A stretch of DNA of 64,000 nt from Microvirga subterranea (GTDB lineage Bacteria > Pseudomonadota > Alphaproteobacteria > Rhizobiales > Beijerinckiaceae): contig NZ_QQBB01000008.1 of the NCBI RefSeq assembly GCF_003350535.1, positions 62,001 through 126,000 of the forward strand, read 5' to 3'. Made by a program: the position numbers and the translations under genes. This document shows positions 1-11,158 of the stretch, piece after piece (the stretch's first letter is position 1; each line of letters starts with the position of its first letter). The notes under the pieces were generated by a model. It was given only the letters and a program-made list of their open reading frames with translations. It did no database searches and was not told the origin of the DNA.

Positions 1-186
1 GCTCCGACCGGGTTCGTATCGGCCCTGATCGTCTACGGGATCTACGGCACCCTGTTCTCCACCGGCGTCGCCCAGCGCGCCTATGCGCGATTCGCTCGTG
101 TCGTCGAGGCCTTGTTCGGACTTGCCTTCGGGGCGCTCGGCGGAAAGCTCGTCGCGGATGCGGTGGGGGAGATCAGCGCAAAATAG
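1..186 (+). CDS. LysE/RhtB-like amino-acid exporter, C-terminal fragment
   Basis: This open frame enters from the left edge and stops at TAG (184-186), so only about the last 61 residues are visible. They contain two hydrophobic, glycine-rich stretches, one around residues 4-22 and one around 36-53, joined by a short basic loop (QRAYARFARVV). This layout, ending soon after a 'GLAFGALGGKLVAD' helix, resembles the C-terminus of LysE/RhtB efflux permeases, which export amino acids across the inner membrane. The family call rests on this short tail alone and could be wrong; another small multi-pass membrane protein is possible. The gene converges on moeA with about 20 bp between the stops. Confidence 0.45.
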   Translation, partial: APTGFVSALIVYGIYGTLFSTGVAQRAYARFARVVEALFGLAFGALGGKLVADAVGEISAK

Positions 187-207
187 GGGGAAACACGCCG
201 CCGCATC

Positions 208-1464
208 TCAGCAGAAGCGGTCGAGCCGGACGATGCGGCAGGACTCGCCGGCCCTTGCGGCGGACGCATGGGGAGGTCGGACCAGCAATACGTCCGAGCG
301 GGTCAGAATGCCGAGCATGGACGAGTCCTGTGCCTTGTGCGGCGTCGCGACGGGGAGCGGCACCGACTGGGCGTCCGTGGGACCTGACAGGGTGAATTCC
401 CCGAGCGATAGAGCCGCCCGCATGTAGTCCTGTCGGTCGCCATTGGCCGGGAGATCGCGTCCGAGAATCGCGGTCTCGGATGGATCCGCGCCTGCCTGCG
501 GATCGCCGCAAAGCGCTCGGATCGCCGGCACGAGGAAAAGCACCGCGCAGACGAGGGACGAGACGGGGTTGCCCGGCAGGCCGAGGAGCAGTGTCTTGCC
601 GAGGCGGCCGTGCATCAGCGGCTTGCCGGGCCGCAATGCGACCCGCCAGAAGCCGAGATCCATGCCCTTCTGCGCCAGCGCCTTCTGAACGAGATCGTGC
701 TCCCCGACCGAGGCACCGCCGAGAGTCACGAGGAGATCGGCGTGCGCATCGAGTGCCGCCTGGATCCGCTCGTCGAGAGAAGAGAGGGTATCGCGCGCGA
801 TGCCCAAATCGATGGCTTCGCCGCCCGCTTTCTCCACCATCAGGGCCGTCGCCGGCAGGCTCGAAGCGGTGATCTGGTCCGGTCCGGCCGGCGCTCCCGC
901 CCGCACCAACTCGTCACCCGTCGCCAGGATGGCGACGCGAGGTCTGCGACGGACGGAAAGTTCGCCATGGCCCATCGCTGCCGCCAGGGCGATGTAACGG
1001 GCGTCGAGACGCGTCCCGGTTTTCAGGAGAACGTCGCCCGCCTTGAAGTCGAGTCCGGCCGCCCGGATGTGCCGATAGGGTGCGGAAGCCTCAGTCACCG
1101 CGACGCGCCCGTCGGAGGCTTGCGTGTTCTCCTGGATGACGACGGAATCGGCGCCGTCCGGAAGAGGCGCGCCCGTGAAGATGCGCACGGCCTGGCCCGG
1201 TCCGACGGCCCCGCAGAACCGATTGCCGGCGGCACTCGTGCCGATCACGTCGAGAATCGCCGGGATCCGCCCGATGTCTGCGGCGCGCACCGCATAGCCG
1301 TCCATGGCGGAGGCCGGGAAGGGAGGCTGGTCCCGGAGCGCGCTCACGTCCTCGGCCAGAGTGCGCCCGGCGCAGGCGGCGAGCGGCAGGCGCTCGGATA
1401 CGGTCGGCCCGGACACCCCGGCAAGCACAAGACGCAGCGCCTCTTCGACCGGGATCAGGCTCAT
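208..1464 (-). CDS. moeA: Molybdopterin molybdenumtransferase MoeA
   Basis: MoeA inserts molybdate into adenylated molybdopterin to complete the molybdenum cofactor in the cytoplasm. The 418-residue product has the usual length. The N-terminal MoeA signature [14 protein letters not shown] lies near residue 48. The MoCF-binding domain shows [13 protein letters not shown] near residue 250 and [11 protein letters not shown] near residue 300. The ATG start overlaps the moaC stop by 4 bp, so the two are translationally coupled at the end of a trpC-moaC-moeA run. In many Rhizobiales lexA follows moeA; here a convergent exporter gene follows instead. Confidence 0.96.
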   Translation of the reverse strand: MSLIPVEEALRLVLAGVSGPTVSERLPLAACAGRTLAEDVSALRDQPPFPASAMDGYAVRAADIGRIPAILDVIGTSAAGNRFCGAVGPGQAVRIFTGAPLPDGADSVVIQENTQASDGRVAVTEASAPYRHIRAAGLDFKAGDVLLKTGTRLDARYIALAAAMGHGELSVRRRPRVAILATGDELVRAGAPAGPDQITASSLPATALMVEKAGGEAIDLGIARDTLSSLDERIQAALDAHADLLVTLGGASVGEHDLVQKALAQKGMDLGFWRVALRPGKPLMHGRLGKTLLLGLPGNPVSSLVCAVLFLVPAIRALCGDPQAGADPSETAILGRDLPANGDRQDYMRAALSLGEFTLSGPTDAQSVPLPVATPHKAQDSSMLGILTRSDVLLVRPPHASAARAGESCRIVRLDRFC

Positions 1465-1937
1465 GGCGCGTTGAAATCCCCGGAGCGGCCGCCGCTCTTG
1501 TGGCGCAGCCGGATGTTCTCGATCCGCATGCCCTTATCGGCAGCCTTGACCATGTCGTAGACCGTCAGGCACGCCACCGAGACGGCGGTCAGCGCCTCCA
1601 TCTCGACACCGGTCTGGCCGGAAACCTTCACCTCCGCCGTCACGCGCACGCCCGGAAGGCTGTCGTCTAGGTCGCAATCGACCTTCACCTTCGAGATGAG
1701 GAGCGGATGGCAGAGCGGAATGAGCTCGTGCGTCTTCTTCGATGCCATGATGCCGGCGAGCCGCGCCGTGCCGAGCACGTCCCCCTTCTTCGAGTCGCCG
1801 TGGCGGATCAGGGCCACAGTCTCTGGGCTCATGACGATGCAGCCCTCGGCGACCGCCGTGCGGCTGGTGACGGCCTTTTCCGAGACGTCGACCATGTTGG
1901 CCGCGCCGGTCGCATCGAGATGCGTCAGCCCGCTCAT
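1461..1937 (-). CDS. moaC: Cyclic pyranopterin monophosphate synthase MoaC
   Basis: MoaC acts with MoaA to turn GTP into cyclic pyranopterin monophosphate, the first committed molybdopterin intermediate. The protein is 158 residues, the normal size. It shows [18 protein letters not shown] near residues 15-32, the conserved [13 protein letters not shown] near 67-79, and [20 protein letters not shown] near 110-130, which carries the acidic active-site residues. Its ATG overlaps the trpC stop by 4 bp and its stop overlaps the moeA start, placing molybdenum-cofactor synthesis in the same transcript as tryptophan synthesis. Confidence 0.97.
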   Translation of the reverse strand: MSGLTHLDATGAANMVDVSEKAVTSRTAVAEGCIVMSPETVALIRHGDSKKGDVLGTARLAGIMASKKTHELIPLCHPLLISKVKVDCDLDDSLPGVRVTAEVKVSGQTGVEMEALTAVSVACLTVYDMVKAADKGMRIENIRLRHKSGGRSGDFNAP

Positions 1938-2734
1938 GCGGCCTCGCCGAAGAGCAGGCGCCGCGTGGCGGCGGCCACGTCGGCCTGCCGCATCAGGCTC
2001 TCGCCCACCAGGAAGGTGCGGATGTTCACCCCGGCGAGGCGGTTGATGTCGTCGAGGGTGAAGATGCCGCTCTCGCCGACGACGATGCGGTCGGCCGGGA
2101 TCAGAGGCGCCAGCTCCTCGCTGACGGAGAGCGACACCTCGAAGGTGCGGAGATTGCGGTTGTTGATGCCGACGAGCTTGGTCTCAAGGGGAAGAGCGCG
2201 GTCGAGTTCCGCGCGATCGTGCACCTCGACAAGCACGTCCATGTCCAGCGCATGCGCGGTATCGATCAGGGCGCGGGCCTCCGCGTCCGTGACGCTCGCC
2301 ATGATGACGAGGATGCAGTCGGCGCCCCAGGCGCGGGCCTCGTAGACCTGATAGGGCTCGAACAGGAAGTCCTTGCGCAGTGCCGGCAGGCCCGAGGCGT
2401 CACGGGCCTGGGCGAGATATTCGGGCTTTCCCTGGAAGGAGGGCGCGTCGGTAAGCACCGACAGGCAGGTGGCTCCGCCTTCGGCATAGGCTTTCGCAAG
2501 CGACGGCGGGTCGAAATCGGCCCGGATCAGGCCCTTCGACGGGCTCGCCTTCTTGACCTCGGCGATCAGGGCCGGGCGCCCCTCCGCCAGATGGCGCTCG
2601 AGGGCCGCCGCGAAGCCGCGCGGAGGAGAGACGGCAGCGATGCGGCGCTCCAGTTCGGCCTGGGAAACGGCCGCCTTCGCTGCGGCGATCTCCTGGCGCT
2701 TATAGGCTTCGATCCGGGCGAGAACGTCACTCAT
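1934..2734 (-). CDS. trpC: Indole-3-glycerol phosphate synthase TrpC
   Basis: TrpC closes the indole ring, converting carboxyphenylamino-deoxyribulose phosphate to indole-3-glycerol phosphate. The 266-residue monofunctional (beta/alpha)8 enzyme shows [14 protein letters not shown] (residues 55-68, catalytic lysine and phosphate contact), [15 protein letters not shown] (about 119-133), [12 protein letters not shown] (about 188) and VVGESGI (about 218). It lies 9 bp downstream of trpD and overlaps moaC by 4 bp. No TrpF domain is fused to it. Confidence 0.97.
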   Translation of the reverse strand: MSDVLARIEAYKRQEIAAAKAAVSQAELERRIAAVSPPRGFAAALERHLAEGRPALIAEVKKASPSKGLIRADFDPPSLAKAYAEGGATCLSVLTDAPSFQGKPEYLAQARDASGLPALRKDFLFEPYQVYEARAWGADCILVIMASVTDAEARALIDTAHALDMDVLVEVHDRAELDRALPLETKLVGINNRNLRTFEVSLSVSEELAPLIPADRIVVGESGIFTLDDINRLAGVNIRTFLVGESLMRQADVAAATRRLLFGEAA

Positions 2735-2743
2735 CGCCTGTCC

Positions 2744-3757
2744 TCACGCGTTCGAAGCGCGGACGAGCTTGTCGAGGGTGGCTTTCGCGGCGCCGCTGTC
2801 GAGGGCGCGCGAGGCGCGGTCGAGCCCGTCGCGCAGGTTGGTCGCCTCGTCGGCCACCACGAGGGCGGCGGCGGCGTTGAGCAGGGCCACGTCCCGGTAG
2901 GGAATGCTCGCGCCTTCCAGCACGTTGCGCAGCTGAGTCGCGTTGTGCTCCGGGTCCGCGCCCTTCAGGTCCTCCGGCCGCGCGGTCGGAAGGCCGACCT
3001 CCTCGGGCGTCACCGTGAAGCGGCGGATGGTGCCGTTTTCCAGCGCCACCACGAAGGTCGGACCGGTCGTGGTCATCTCGTCGAGGCCGTCGGAACCGTG
3101 GACCGTCCAGACTTTCTTGGAGCCGAGCTCCTTCAGGACCTGGGTGAGCGGCTCGAGCCAGGCTTCGGAGAAGACGCCCAGAAGCTGGCGCTTCACCCCG
3201 GCGGGATTCGACAACGGGCCCAGCAGGTTGAAGATCGTGCGGGTGCCGAGCTCCACGCGCACCGGCGCCACGTGGCGCATGGCGGCGTGGTGCGTCTGGG
3301 CGAACATGAAGCAGAGGCCCACATCCTTCAGGCAGCGCTCCAGGTTCGCAGGATCGAGGCCGAGCTTCAGGCCCAGTGCCGCGAGAACGTCGGCGGTGCC
3401 GGATTTCGAGGAGGCTGCGCGATTGCCGTGCTTGGCCACCGGCACGCCGCAGGCCGCCACGATGATCGAGGCGAGGGTCGAGATGTTGTAGCTGCCGGAA
3501 TGGTCGCCGCCGGTGCCGACGATGTCGACTGCCTTGTCCGGGGCGGTCACGGTGAGCATGCGCCCGCGCATGGCCGAGACGGCGCCCACGATCTCGTCGA
3601 GAGCCTCGCCCCGCACCCGGAGGGCCATGAGAAAGGCGCCACCCTGGGCCGGCGTGACTTCGCCGGACAGGAGGTCGTCAAAGGCGTCGCGCGCCTCGTC
3701 GCGAGAGAGCGAGGCCCCCGTGGCCACCTTGGCGAGATAGGATTTGAACGATTCCAT
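2744..3757 (-). CDS. trpD: Anthranilate phosphoribosyltransferase TrpD
   Basis: TrpD transfers phosphoribose from PRPP to anthranilate, the second step of the tryptophan branch. The 337-residue protein has the glycine-rich PRPP-binding motif [18 protein letters not shown] near residues 77-95 and the anthranilate-site motif [21 protein letters not shown] near 105-125. It follows trpG by 5 bp and precedes trpC by 9 bp on the minus strand. It is a stand-alone transferase, not the TrpGD fusion seen in enterics. Confidence 0.97.
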   Translation of the reverse strand: MESFKSYLAKVATGASLSRDEARDAFDDLLSGEVTPAQGGAFLMALRVRGEALDEIVGAVSAMRGRMLTVTAPDKAVDIVGTGGDHSGSYNISTLASIIVAACGVPVAKHGNRAASSKSGTADVLAALGLKLGLDPANLERCLKDVGLCFMFAQTHHAAMRHVAPVRVELGTRTIFNLLGPLSNPAGVKRQLLGVFSEAWLEPLTQVLKELGSKKVWTVHGSDGLDEMTTTGPTFVVALENGTIRRFTVTPEEVGLPTARPEDLKGADPEHNATQLRNVLEGASIPYRDVALLNAAAALVVADEATNLRDGLDRASRALDSGAAKATLDKLVRASNA

Positions 3758-3762
3758 CGGTC

Positions 3763-4389
3763 TTATTGCCCTGAAGCCGCTTGAGCGCGGGTTGGCGCGT
3801 GCCTGGCGTTCCAGGCGGCGGCCAGGTCGAAGAAATTGCGCATGATCGTCGCGCCGTGCTCCGAGAGGATGCTCTCGGGGTGGAACTGCACCCCGTGGAT
3901 CGGCAGCGTCCGGTGGGACAGTCCCATGATCAGGCCATCCGGCGTCTCGGCCGTGATCGCCAGAGCGTCGGGGCAGGTCTCCCGTTCGACGATGAGCGAG
4001 TGGTAGCGCGTCGCCTTGAAGGATCCATTGATGCCGCGGAAAACCCCCTGTCCCTGGTGCTCCACGTCGGACACCTTGCCGTGCATCGGCAGCGGCGCGC
4101 GCCGGACGGTGCCGCCGAAGGCCTGCCCGATCGTCTGGAGGCCGAGGCAGACGCCGAAGGTCGGGATCTCGGGCGAGACGCGCTTCACGAGGTCGAGACA
4201 GATGCCAGCCTCGTTCGGCGTGCAGGGGCCAGGCGACAGAACGACTGCGTCGGGCGAGGAGGCGAGAATCGCGTCCGTGGTCACGGCGTCGTTGCGCACG
4301 ACCTCGACAGAGGTCGCGAGCGGACCGAGCAGATGCACCAGGTTCCAGGTGAAGCTGTCGTAATTGTCGATGACGAGGACGCGGGTCAT
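3763..4389 (-). CDS. trpG: Anthranilate synthase glutaminase component TrpG
   Basis: TrpG is the class I glutamine amidotransferase that feeds ammonia to TrpE. The 208-residue product starts [18 protein letters not shown] and carries the nucleophile in GVCLGLQ (Cys81) and the His-Glu pair in GVQFHPES (His170, Glu172). I chose ATG 4389 because the family homology begins exactly there. A GTG at 4452, which would overlap the trpE stop as GTGA, is in frame and would add 21 residues, so an upstream start is possible. TrpE and TrpG are separate genes here, unlike the fused TrpEG of Rhizobium. Confidence 0.95.
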   Translation of the reverse strand: MTRVLVIDNYDSFTWNLVHLLGPLATSVEVVRNDAVTTDAILASSPDAVVLSPGPCTPNEAGICLDLVKRVSPEIPTFGVCLGLQTIGQAFGGTVRRAPLPMHGKVSDVEHQGQGVFRGINGSFKATRYHSLIVERETCPDALAITAETPDGLIMGLSHRTLPIHGVQFHPESILSEHGATIMRNFFDLAAAWNARHAPTRAQAASGQ

Positions 4390-4448
4390 GGTGCGGGAGA
4401 CGTTTGCCGATGCGGCTGACGGGGTCAAGCGCGGCGTTGTCCCGGTGC

Positions 4449-5969
4449 TCACTGGCCGAACCTCGCCTGGCTCGCGAAACGCACCGCCTCCTCGGCGGCC
4501 CGGAACAGGGCCTTTGCCTTGTTGACGCATTCCTGCTGCTCTGAGGCGGGATCGGAATCGTAGACGATGCCCGCGCCGGCCTGCACAGCCATACGGCCGT
4601 CCTTCACCACGGCGGTGCGCAGGACGATGCAGGTGTCCATCTCGCCGTTGGCCCCGAAATAGCCGATGCAGCCGGCATAGGGCCCGCGCTTGTCCTTCTC
4701 GAGCTCGTCGATGATCTCCATGGCGCGCACCTTGGGGGCGCCGGAAACCGTGCCGGCGGGAAAGCCCGCTACGAGCGCATCGAGGGCGTCGAAGCTCTCG
4801 TCGAGCCGGCCCTCCACGTTCGACACGATGTGCATCACCTGGCTGTAGTATTCCAGGAAGAACGAGTCCGTCACCTGCACGGACCCCATCTCGGCAACCC
4901 GTCCCACGTCGTTGCGGCCGAGGTCTAGCAGCATCAGGTGCTCGGCCCGCTCCTTCTGGTCGGCCAGGAGGCTCTCCGCATGGGCCCGATCCTCGGCGGC
5001 GGTGGCGCCGCGGGGGCGCGTTCCGGCGATGGGCCGGATCGTGACCTTGCCGTTGCGGACCCGCACCAGGATCTCGGGCGACGAGCAGACGATCTGGAAA
5101 TCCTCGAAGTCGAGGTAGCAGAGGAACGGCGCCGGGTTGATCCGGCGGAGCGACCGGTAGAGCGCGAAGGCCGGCAGCGGAAAGGGCGCGTCGAAGCGCT
5201 GGGAGAGCACCACCTGGAAAATATCGCCGGCGCGGATGTATTCCTTCGCCTTCGCGACCATGCCCTCGAATTCCTCAGGTGTCGTGTTCGAGGTCGGCGG
5301 CTCGAAATCGATCCCGCGCGGGTCGGTCCGGTGCTCGAAGGGCAGGGGGCGCTCCAGCGCGAAGGTCACCTCCTCGAGCCGCGCCAGGGCTGCCTCGTAG
5401 GCAGTCTTGGCGGACATGCCGTCCTTCGGGCGGACCGGGGTGATGAGGGAGATCTCGTCCTTCACGCCGTCGAACACGACCATGACGGTCGGCCGGATCA
5501 GGATGGCGTCGGGGACCTTCAGGACGTCGGCGTTCGGCTCCGGCAGGCGCTCCATCTGCCGCACCATGTCATAGCCGAGATAGCCGAACAGGCCCGCCGC
5601 CATGGGCGGCAGATCCTCGGCGAGGGGCAGGGCGCTCTCGGCGATCAGGGCGCGCAGGCTGTCCAGGGGCCTGCGGTCGTCCGGCTCGAAATGCGCCGCA
5701 TGATCCAGCGCGCGACGGTCAATCGACGCCACGCCGTCCTGGCAGCGCCAGACGAGATCGGGGTCGAGGCCGATCATCGAGAAGCGGCCGCGCACCGCGC
5801 CGCCCTCCACCGATTCGAGCAGGAAGGCAGAGCCCTTGCGGCCGTGCCGCAGCTTCAGGAAGGCTGCGACCGGAGTCAGGAGGTCCCCGACGAGGCTGGT
5901 GCGCAGCACACCGGCCTCGCCTGCTTCATAGGCTTTCGCGAAGGCGTCGTAGGCGGGCGTGACGGCCAT
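4449..5969 (-). CDS. trpE: Anthranilate synthase component I TrpE
   Basis: TrpE converts chorismate to anthranilate using ammonia from TrpG and is normally feedback-inhibited by tryptophan. The 506-residue protein has the N-terminal anthranilate synthase domain with LLESVEGG, part of the tryptophan-binding region of the family. The C-terminal chorismate-binding domain follows, with [15 protein letters not shown] and the terminal [10 protein letters not shown]. The chosen start, [10 protein letters not shown], lies 5 bp after the stop of the upstream foldase gene; longer in-frame extension runs through that gene and is not credible. The gene leads the trpE-G-D-C order. Confidence 0.96.
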   Translation of the reverse strand: MAVTPAYDAFAKAYEAGEAGVLRTSLVGDLLTPVAAFLKLRHGRKGSAFLLESVEGGAVRGRFSMIGLDPDLVWRCQDGVASIDRRALDHAAHFEPDDRRPLDSLRALIAESALPLAEDLPPMAAGLFGYLGYDMVRQMERLPEPNADVLKVPDAILIRPTVMVVFDGVKDEISLITPVRPKDGMSAKTAYEAALARLEEVTFALERPLPFEHRTDPRGIDFEPPTSNTTPEEFEGMVAKAKEYIRAGDIFQVVLSQRFDAPFPLPAFALYRSLRRINPAPFLCYLDFEDFQIVCSSPEILVRVRNGKVTIRPIAGTRPRGATAAEDRAHAESLLADQKERAEHLMLLDLGRNDVGRVAEMGSVQVTDSFFLEYYSQVMHIVSNVEGRLDESFDALDALVAGFPAGTVSGAPKVRAMEIIDELEKDKRGPYAGCIGYFGANGEMDTCIVLRTAVVKDGRMAVQAGAGIVYDSDPASEQQECVNKAKALFRAAEEAVRFASQARFGQ

Positions 5970-5974
5970 GGGGC

Positions 5975-7870
5975 TCAGATTTCGCCCCCCGTGGCCTGGC
6001 GCAGCGCCTGCTGGTTGATCGTCACGCCGAGGTCCTGGCGGATCTGGGCGATGTACTGGTTGATCAGGTCGTTGCTCATCCCGTTGCGGAGCTGGTTCTC
6101 GATGTTCTGCGCCTCCTGCGTGGTCGTCACGAGCGGCGGCACGGTGGCTCCCGTCACCTTGAAGACGGCGCGGGAATCCGTGCCGTTGGCCGCATTGGCC
6201 GCCTGGCCGACCGGGACCGCGAAGACGCGGGCCACGGCTTCCGCCGTCAGGTCGTCCTTGGCGGCGTTGCGGGCGAGGTCGCTGGCGGTCTTGACCGGTG
6301 CGCCGCTCTCCTGAGCCACGGCCTCGATCGCTTCGCCCTTCTGCAGGCGCTCGGTCAGGCCGCGGGCCTTCTCGGACAGCTTCTGGGCGATCTGGTCGTC
6401 GCGCCACTGGGCCGAAACCTGGTCGCGAACCTCTGCGAGGGTTTTCTCGCGGGCGGGCTCGACCCCGGTCACGTCGTACCAGATGTAGCCGCCGTTCGAG
6501 CGCAGGGCTTCGTTGTCGGCGCCGATATCGGACGCGAAGGCGGCCTTCACGACGGCATCCCGATCCGGGATGTCGACCGGGTTGCCGGCCCTGTCGAGAC
6601 CCTGGGCGTCGACCGCCGGCACCTGGACGATGTTCAGGCCCTTCTCCTTAGCGATCTCGGCGAGCGGACGGGCGCCTGCGCGCAGGTCCTCGATGGCATC
6701 GTGGATCGTCTCGATCTCGCTGCGGGCGCGGGCCTGGGCCAGCTCGTTGCGCACGTCGGCCGACACTTCCTCGAAAGGCTTGACCGATTCCGGCTGGATT
6801 TGGGTCACCCGGACGAGAACCGGTCCGAAGCGGCCGGCGACCGGGCCGCTGGTCGCGCCCTGCTCGAGGGAGAAGGCCGCGTCGGCCACGGTCTGGTCGA
6901 GCATCTCCGACTTGGCGAAGGTGCCGAGATCCAGGTCCTTGGGCTCGATGTTGCGCTCGGTCGCGACGGACTCGAAGGTGGCGCCTTCCTTGATCTTGTT
7001 GAAGGCCGCCTCGGCCTCCTCCATCGTCGGGAAGGTGATCTGCTGGATCGTGCGGCGCTCGGGGGTGCCGAACTTGGCCTTTTCCTGCTCGTAGCGCTGG
7101 CGGGCATCCGCGTCCGAAACGCTCTCCGGCTTGGCGATGGCGGCCGGCGTGAGCGCCAGCACCGAAACGGCGCGGAATTCCGGCGCCTGATAGGCGCTCT
7201 TGCGCTCGTTGTAGAAGGTCTGGAGCTGCTCGTCCGTCGGGGCAGGGATGTCGCCCGCCATCTGCGGGGTCAGCACGAAATAGGAGGCCGTGCGGCGCTC
7301 GTTCGTGTAGCGGTTCATCGCCTCGCGGGCGGCGAGCGGCACGGTCAGGTCGCCCGCGAGGGCCTCGGCCAGGTGAATCCGGGTCATGGCGAGCCGCTGC
7401 TCCTGCACGAAGCCGGTTTCGGACAGGCTGGCATTGCGGAGCACCTGGTCGAACAGGGCGCGGTTGAACTGGCCGTCGGCGCCCTTGAAGTTCGGATCGT
7501 CCATGACGGAGCGGGCGACGAGCTGGTCGGAAACGCTGAGGCCCAGCTTGCGGGCCTGCTCGCCCATGACGGCCTCGGTCACGAGGGTGGACAGGACCTG
7601 CTGGTCCAGGCCGAACGCCTTGGCCTGCTGCGGGGTGATGACCGTCCGGAACTGGCGGCCGAGCCGCTGGAGCTCGTTGTTGTAGGCGTTCCGGAACTGG
7701 TTGACCGAGATCTCCGTGTCGCCGACCTTGGCGACGGTGCTCGGGGCCGTCGTGCGGAAAATGTCGCCGATGCCCCAGATGGCGAAACTGACGATCAGAA
7801 TGCCGAACAGGATGGTGGCGATGATCTTGCCGACCACGCTCTGGCCGGCCTTGCGCATTCCTCGGAGCAT
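5975..7870 (-). CDS. Peptidylprolyl isomerase / periplasmic foldase (SurA-N, PpiD-like)
   Basis: The 631-residue protein has one membrane anchor near residues 14-34 (VGKIIATILFGILIVSFAIW) after a short basic cytoplasmic tail. A SurA-N chaperone region follows (GDTEISVNQFRNAYNNELQR), then a central parvulin-type rotamase domain around residues 250-370 and a long C-terminal region rich in charged residues. This is the architecture of PpiD, which helps newly secreted proteins fold at the periplasmic face of the inner membrane. It is the first gene of the trp-moa-moe run and diverges from tpiA across 135 bp. Isomerase activity is a family inference, since some PpiD proteins have inactive parvulin domains. 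Confidence 0.85.
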   Translation of the reverse strand: MLRGMRKAGQSVVGKIIATILFGILIVSFAIWGIGDIFRTTAPSTVAKVGDTEISVNQFRNAYNNELQRLGRQFRTVITPQQAKAFGLDQQVLSTLVTEAVMGEQARKLGLSVSDQLVARSVMDDPNFKGADGQFNRALFDQVLRNASLSETGFVQEQRLAMTRIHLAEALAGDLTVPLAAREAMNRYTNERRTASYFVLTPQMAGDIPAPTDEQLQTFYNERKSAYQAPEFRAVSVLALTPAAIAKPESVSDADARQRYEQEKAKFGTPERRTIQQITFPTMEEAEAAFNKIKEGATFESVATERNIEPKDLDLGTFAKSEMLDQTVADAAFSLEQGATSGPVAGRFGPVLVRVTQIQPESVKPFEEVSADVRNELAQARARSEIETIHDAIEDLRAGARPLAEIAKEKGLNIVQVPAVDAQGLDRAGNPVDIPDRDAVVKAAFASDIGADNEALRSNGGYIWYDVTGVEPAREKTLAEVRDQVSAQWRDDQIAQKLSEKARGLTERLQKGEAIEAVAQESGAPVKTASDLARNAAKDDLTAEAVARVFAVPVGQAANAANGTDSRAVFKVTGATVPPLVTTTQEAQNIENQLRNGMSNDLINQYIAQIRQDLGVTINQQALRQATGGEI

Positions 7871-8005
7871 TTGAACCCGTCTCGCTTAAAACTCGTTAAA
7901 GACGCCGATAACCGATCAGGGGCCCGTCGAAAAGGGCAAGTCTGGTTGAAAGCCCACCTGAGCCTCTGCTAGTGCCAATCTATCAAGCGTGACAGGAGAG
8001 CGTGA

Positions 8006-8773
8006 ATGAGCGTCGATCGGCCGCGCCCGCTGGTGGCGGGCAACTGGAAAATGAACGGGCTGAAGTCCTCCGCCAAGGTTCTGGACGAGATTCATGCCGG
8101 CTATACCCCGGGCCTCAAGGCCAAGGTCGACCTAGCCGTCTGCCCGCCGGCCACGCTCGTCGGCCCCCTCGCACTCCAGGCGGTCGGGTCCCGCGTCGCC
8201 ATCGGCGGGCAGGACTGCCATGCCAAAGAGTCGGGCGCCTTTACCGGCAATGTCTCGGCCGAGATGCTGGCGGATGCCGGGGCAACCTACGTGATCGTCG
8301 GGCACTCCGAGCGGCGCCAGTACCATGGCGAGAAGGACGTGGACGTCTGCGCCAAGGCGGTCGCCGCCCACCGGGCCGGGCTCACGGCCATCGTCTGCAT
8401 CGGCGAGACCCGCGAGGAGCGCGAGGCCGGACGCGCCCTGAGCGTGGTCAAGAAGCAGCTGCGCGGCTCGACCCCGGTCGATTCGAACAGCCAGAACCTC
8501 GTGGTGGCCTACGAGCCCGTCTGGGCGATCGGGACGGGACTCACTCCGACGAGCGCCGACGTGGCCGAAGTCCACGCCCTGATCCGCGACGAGCTCAAGC
8601 GCTTGGTCGGCAAGGCCGATTCCGCACGGGTGCGGATCCTCTACGGCGGCTCCGTGAAGCCCTCCAATGCGACCGAGCTGATGGCGGTCGAGAACGTGAA
8701 CGGCGCCCTCGTGGGCGGCGCCAGCCTCGTGGCGGCCGACTTCCTGGCGATTGCGGGCGCGTATCTGGAATAG
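8006..8773 (+). CDS. tpiA: Triosephosphate isomerase TpiA
   Basis: TpiA interconverts dihydroxyacetone phosphate and glyceraldehyde 3-phosphate in glycolysis and gluconeogenesis. The 255-residue protein has all catalytic residues: Lys15 in AGNWKMNG, His100 in VIVGHSERR and Glu170 in [12 protein letters not shown]. The phosphate-binding YGGSVKP is near the C-terminus. It is the first gene of a plus-strand group with secG and pyrG, an order common in alphaproteobacteria. A nearby TGACAGGAGAG supplies a good ribosome-binding site ahead of the ATG. Confidence 0.97.
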   Translation: MSVDRPRPLVAGNWKMNGLKSSAKVLDEIHAGYTPGLKAKVDLAVCPPATLVGPLALQAVGSRVAIGGQDCHAKESGAFTGNVSAEMLADAGATYVIVGHSERRQYHGEKDVDVCAKAVAAHRAGLTAIVCIGETREEREAGRALSVVKKQLRGSTPVDSNSQNLVVAYEPVWAIGTGLTPTSADVAEVHALIRDELKRLVGKADSARVRILYGGSVKPSNATELMAVENVNGALVGGASLVAADFLAIAGAYLE

Positions 8774-8894
8774 CCCCCATGCAAAAGGTGCTTGCGGGTC
8801 TTTGATCCTGCAACCACCTATGCTACAGGCCGCCCAACGAACGATTACGAGCGGCTGACGCCTGCCGGCGCGGCCGCTTGAGGTTTTTGGAACG

Positions 8895-9332
8895 ATGCAA
8901 ACAGTTCTCATCATTGTCCACCTGATCATCGTGCTCGCCCTGATCGGCGTGGTGCTCCTGCAGCGCTCCGAAGGCGGCGGCATGGGTCTCGGCGGCGGAG
9001 GCGGGAGCGGCGGCGTGTCCGGCTTCATGACCGGCCGCGGCCAGGCGAACGCGCTGACCCGGGCGACCGCCATCCTGGCTGCCCTGTTCTTCGTGACGAG
9101 CCTCGCGCTGACGATCATGGCCGCCACCAGCCGTGCCCCGCGCTCGATCTTCGACGGCGGCGCCCCGGCTGCTCCGGCGGGCCAGCAGGCTCCGGCCGCC
9201 CCCCAGGGCGGCAACGTCCTTGAGCAGCTCCAGCGGATGCAGGGCGAACAGCCCGCACCGGCGCCCGGCGCGCCGGCTCCGGCGGCACCAGCCCCGGCAC
9301 CGACAGCGCCTCAGGTGCCCCAGTCTCAGTAA
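8895..9332 (+). CDS. secG: Preprotein translocase subunit SecG
   Basis: SecG is the small accessory subunit of the SecYEG translocon in the inner membrane. The 145-residue protein has two hydrophobic segments, residues 3-21 (TVLIIVHLIIVLALIGVVL) and about 55-76. They are separated by the family's glycine-rich loop GGGMGLGGGGGSGG and the conserved FMTGRGQANALTR. After the second helix comes a disordered tail of about 60 residues made mainly of Pro, Ala and Gln, longer than in E. coli SecG but common in Rhizobiales. Its transcript probably ends at the hairpin just downstream. Confidence 0.95.
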   Translation: MQTVLIIVHLIIVLALIGVVLLQRSEGGGMGLGGGGGSGGVSGFMTGRGQANALTRATAILAALFFVTSLALTIMAATSRAPRSIFDGGAPAAPAGQQAPAAPQGGNVLEQLQRMQGEQPAPAPGAPAPAAPAPAPTAPQVPQSQ

Positions 9333-9340
9333 GGCGAAAA

Positions 9341-9368
9341 GGGCCGGGCTTCCGGCCCTCTCTTTTTG
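9341..9368 (+). terminator. Rho-independent terminator after secG
   Basis: A perfect 7-bp stem, GGGCCGG (9341-9347) with CCGGCCC (9352-9358), encloses a 4-base loop and is followed by a T-rich run (TCTTTTTG, 9361-9368). It starts 8 bp after the secG stop and separates secG from pyrG. Confidence 0.8.
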
Positions 9369-9429
9369 TTGATGGCAATCGAGCGGCCGGGTTCGTTGTT
9401 GCGAATCGGCGCTCCTTCTTTATGGATAG

Positions 9430-11064
<1,635 letters not shown>

Positions 11065-11102
11065 GCCGGGAGGGCAGGGACTTCCTTCAGGTTGAAAAGA
11101 AG

Positions 11103-11136
11103 AGCCTCGCGATGCCGCTGCATCGCGAGGCTTTTT
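11103..11136. terminator. Bidirectional terminator between pyrG and the RTX gene
   Basis: A perfect 12-bp stem, AGCCTCGCGATG (11103-11114) with CATCGCGAGGCT (11121-11132), encloses a 6-base loop. T residues follow on the plus strand (to 11136) and A-rich sequence precedes it (GAAAAGAAG), so it can stop transcription arriving from either convergent gene. Confidence 0.85.
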
Positions 11137-11158
11137 CTAGTCTGACCTCGCCGCTCCG

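Noticed and set aside
8850-8886. Terminator between tpiA and secG
   Set aside because: AGCGGC/GCCGCT can pair and GGTTTTT follows, but the stem is interrupted and the distance to the T run is long, so I could not call it with confidence.
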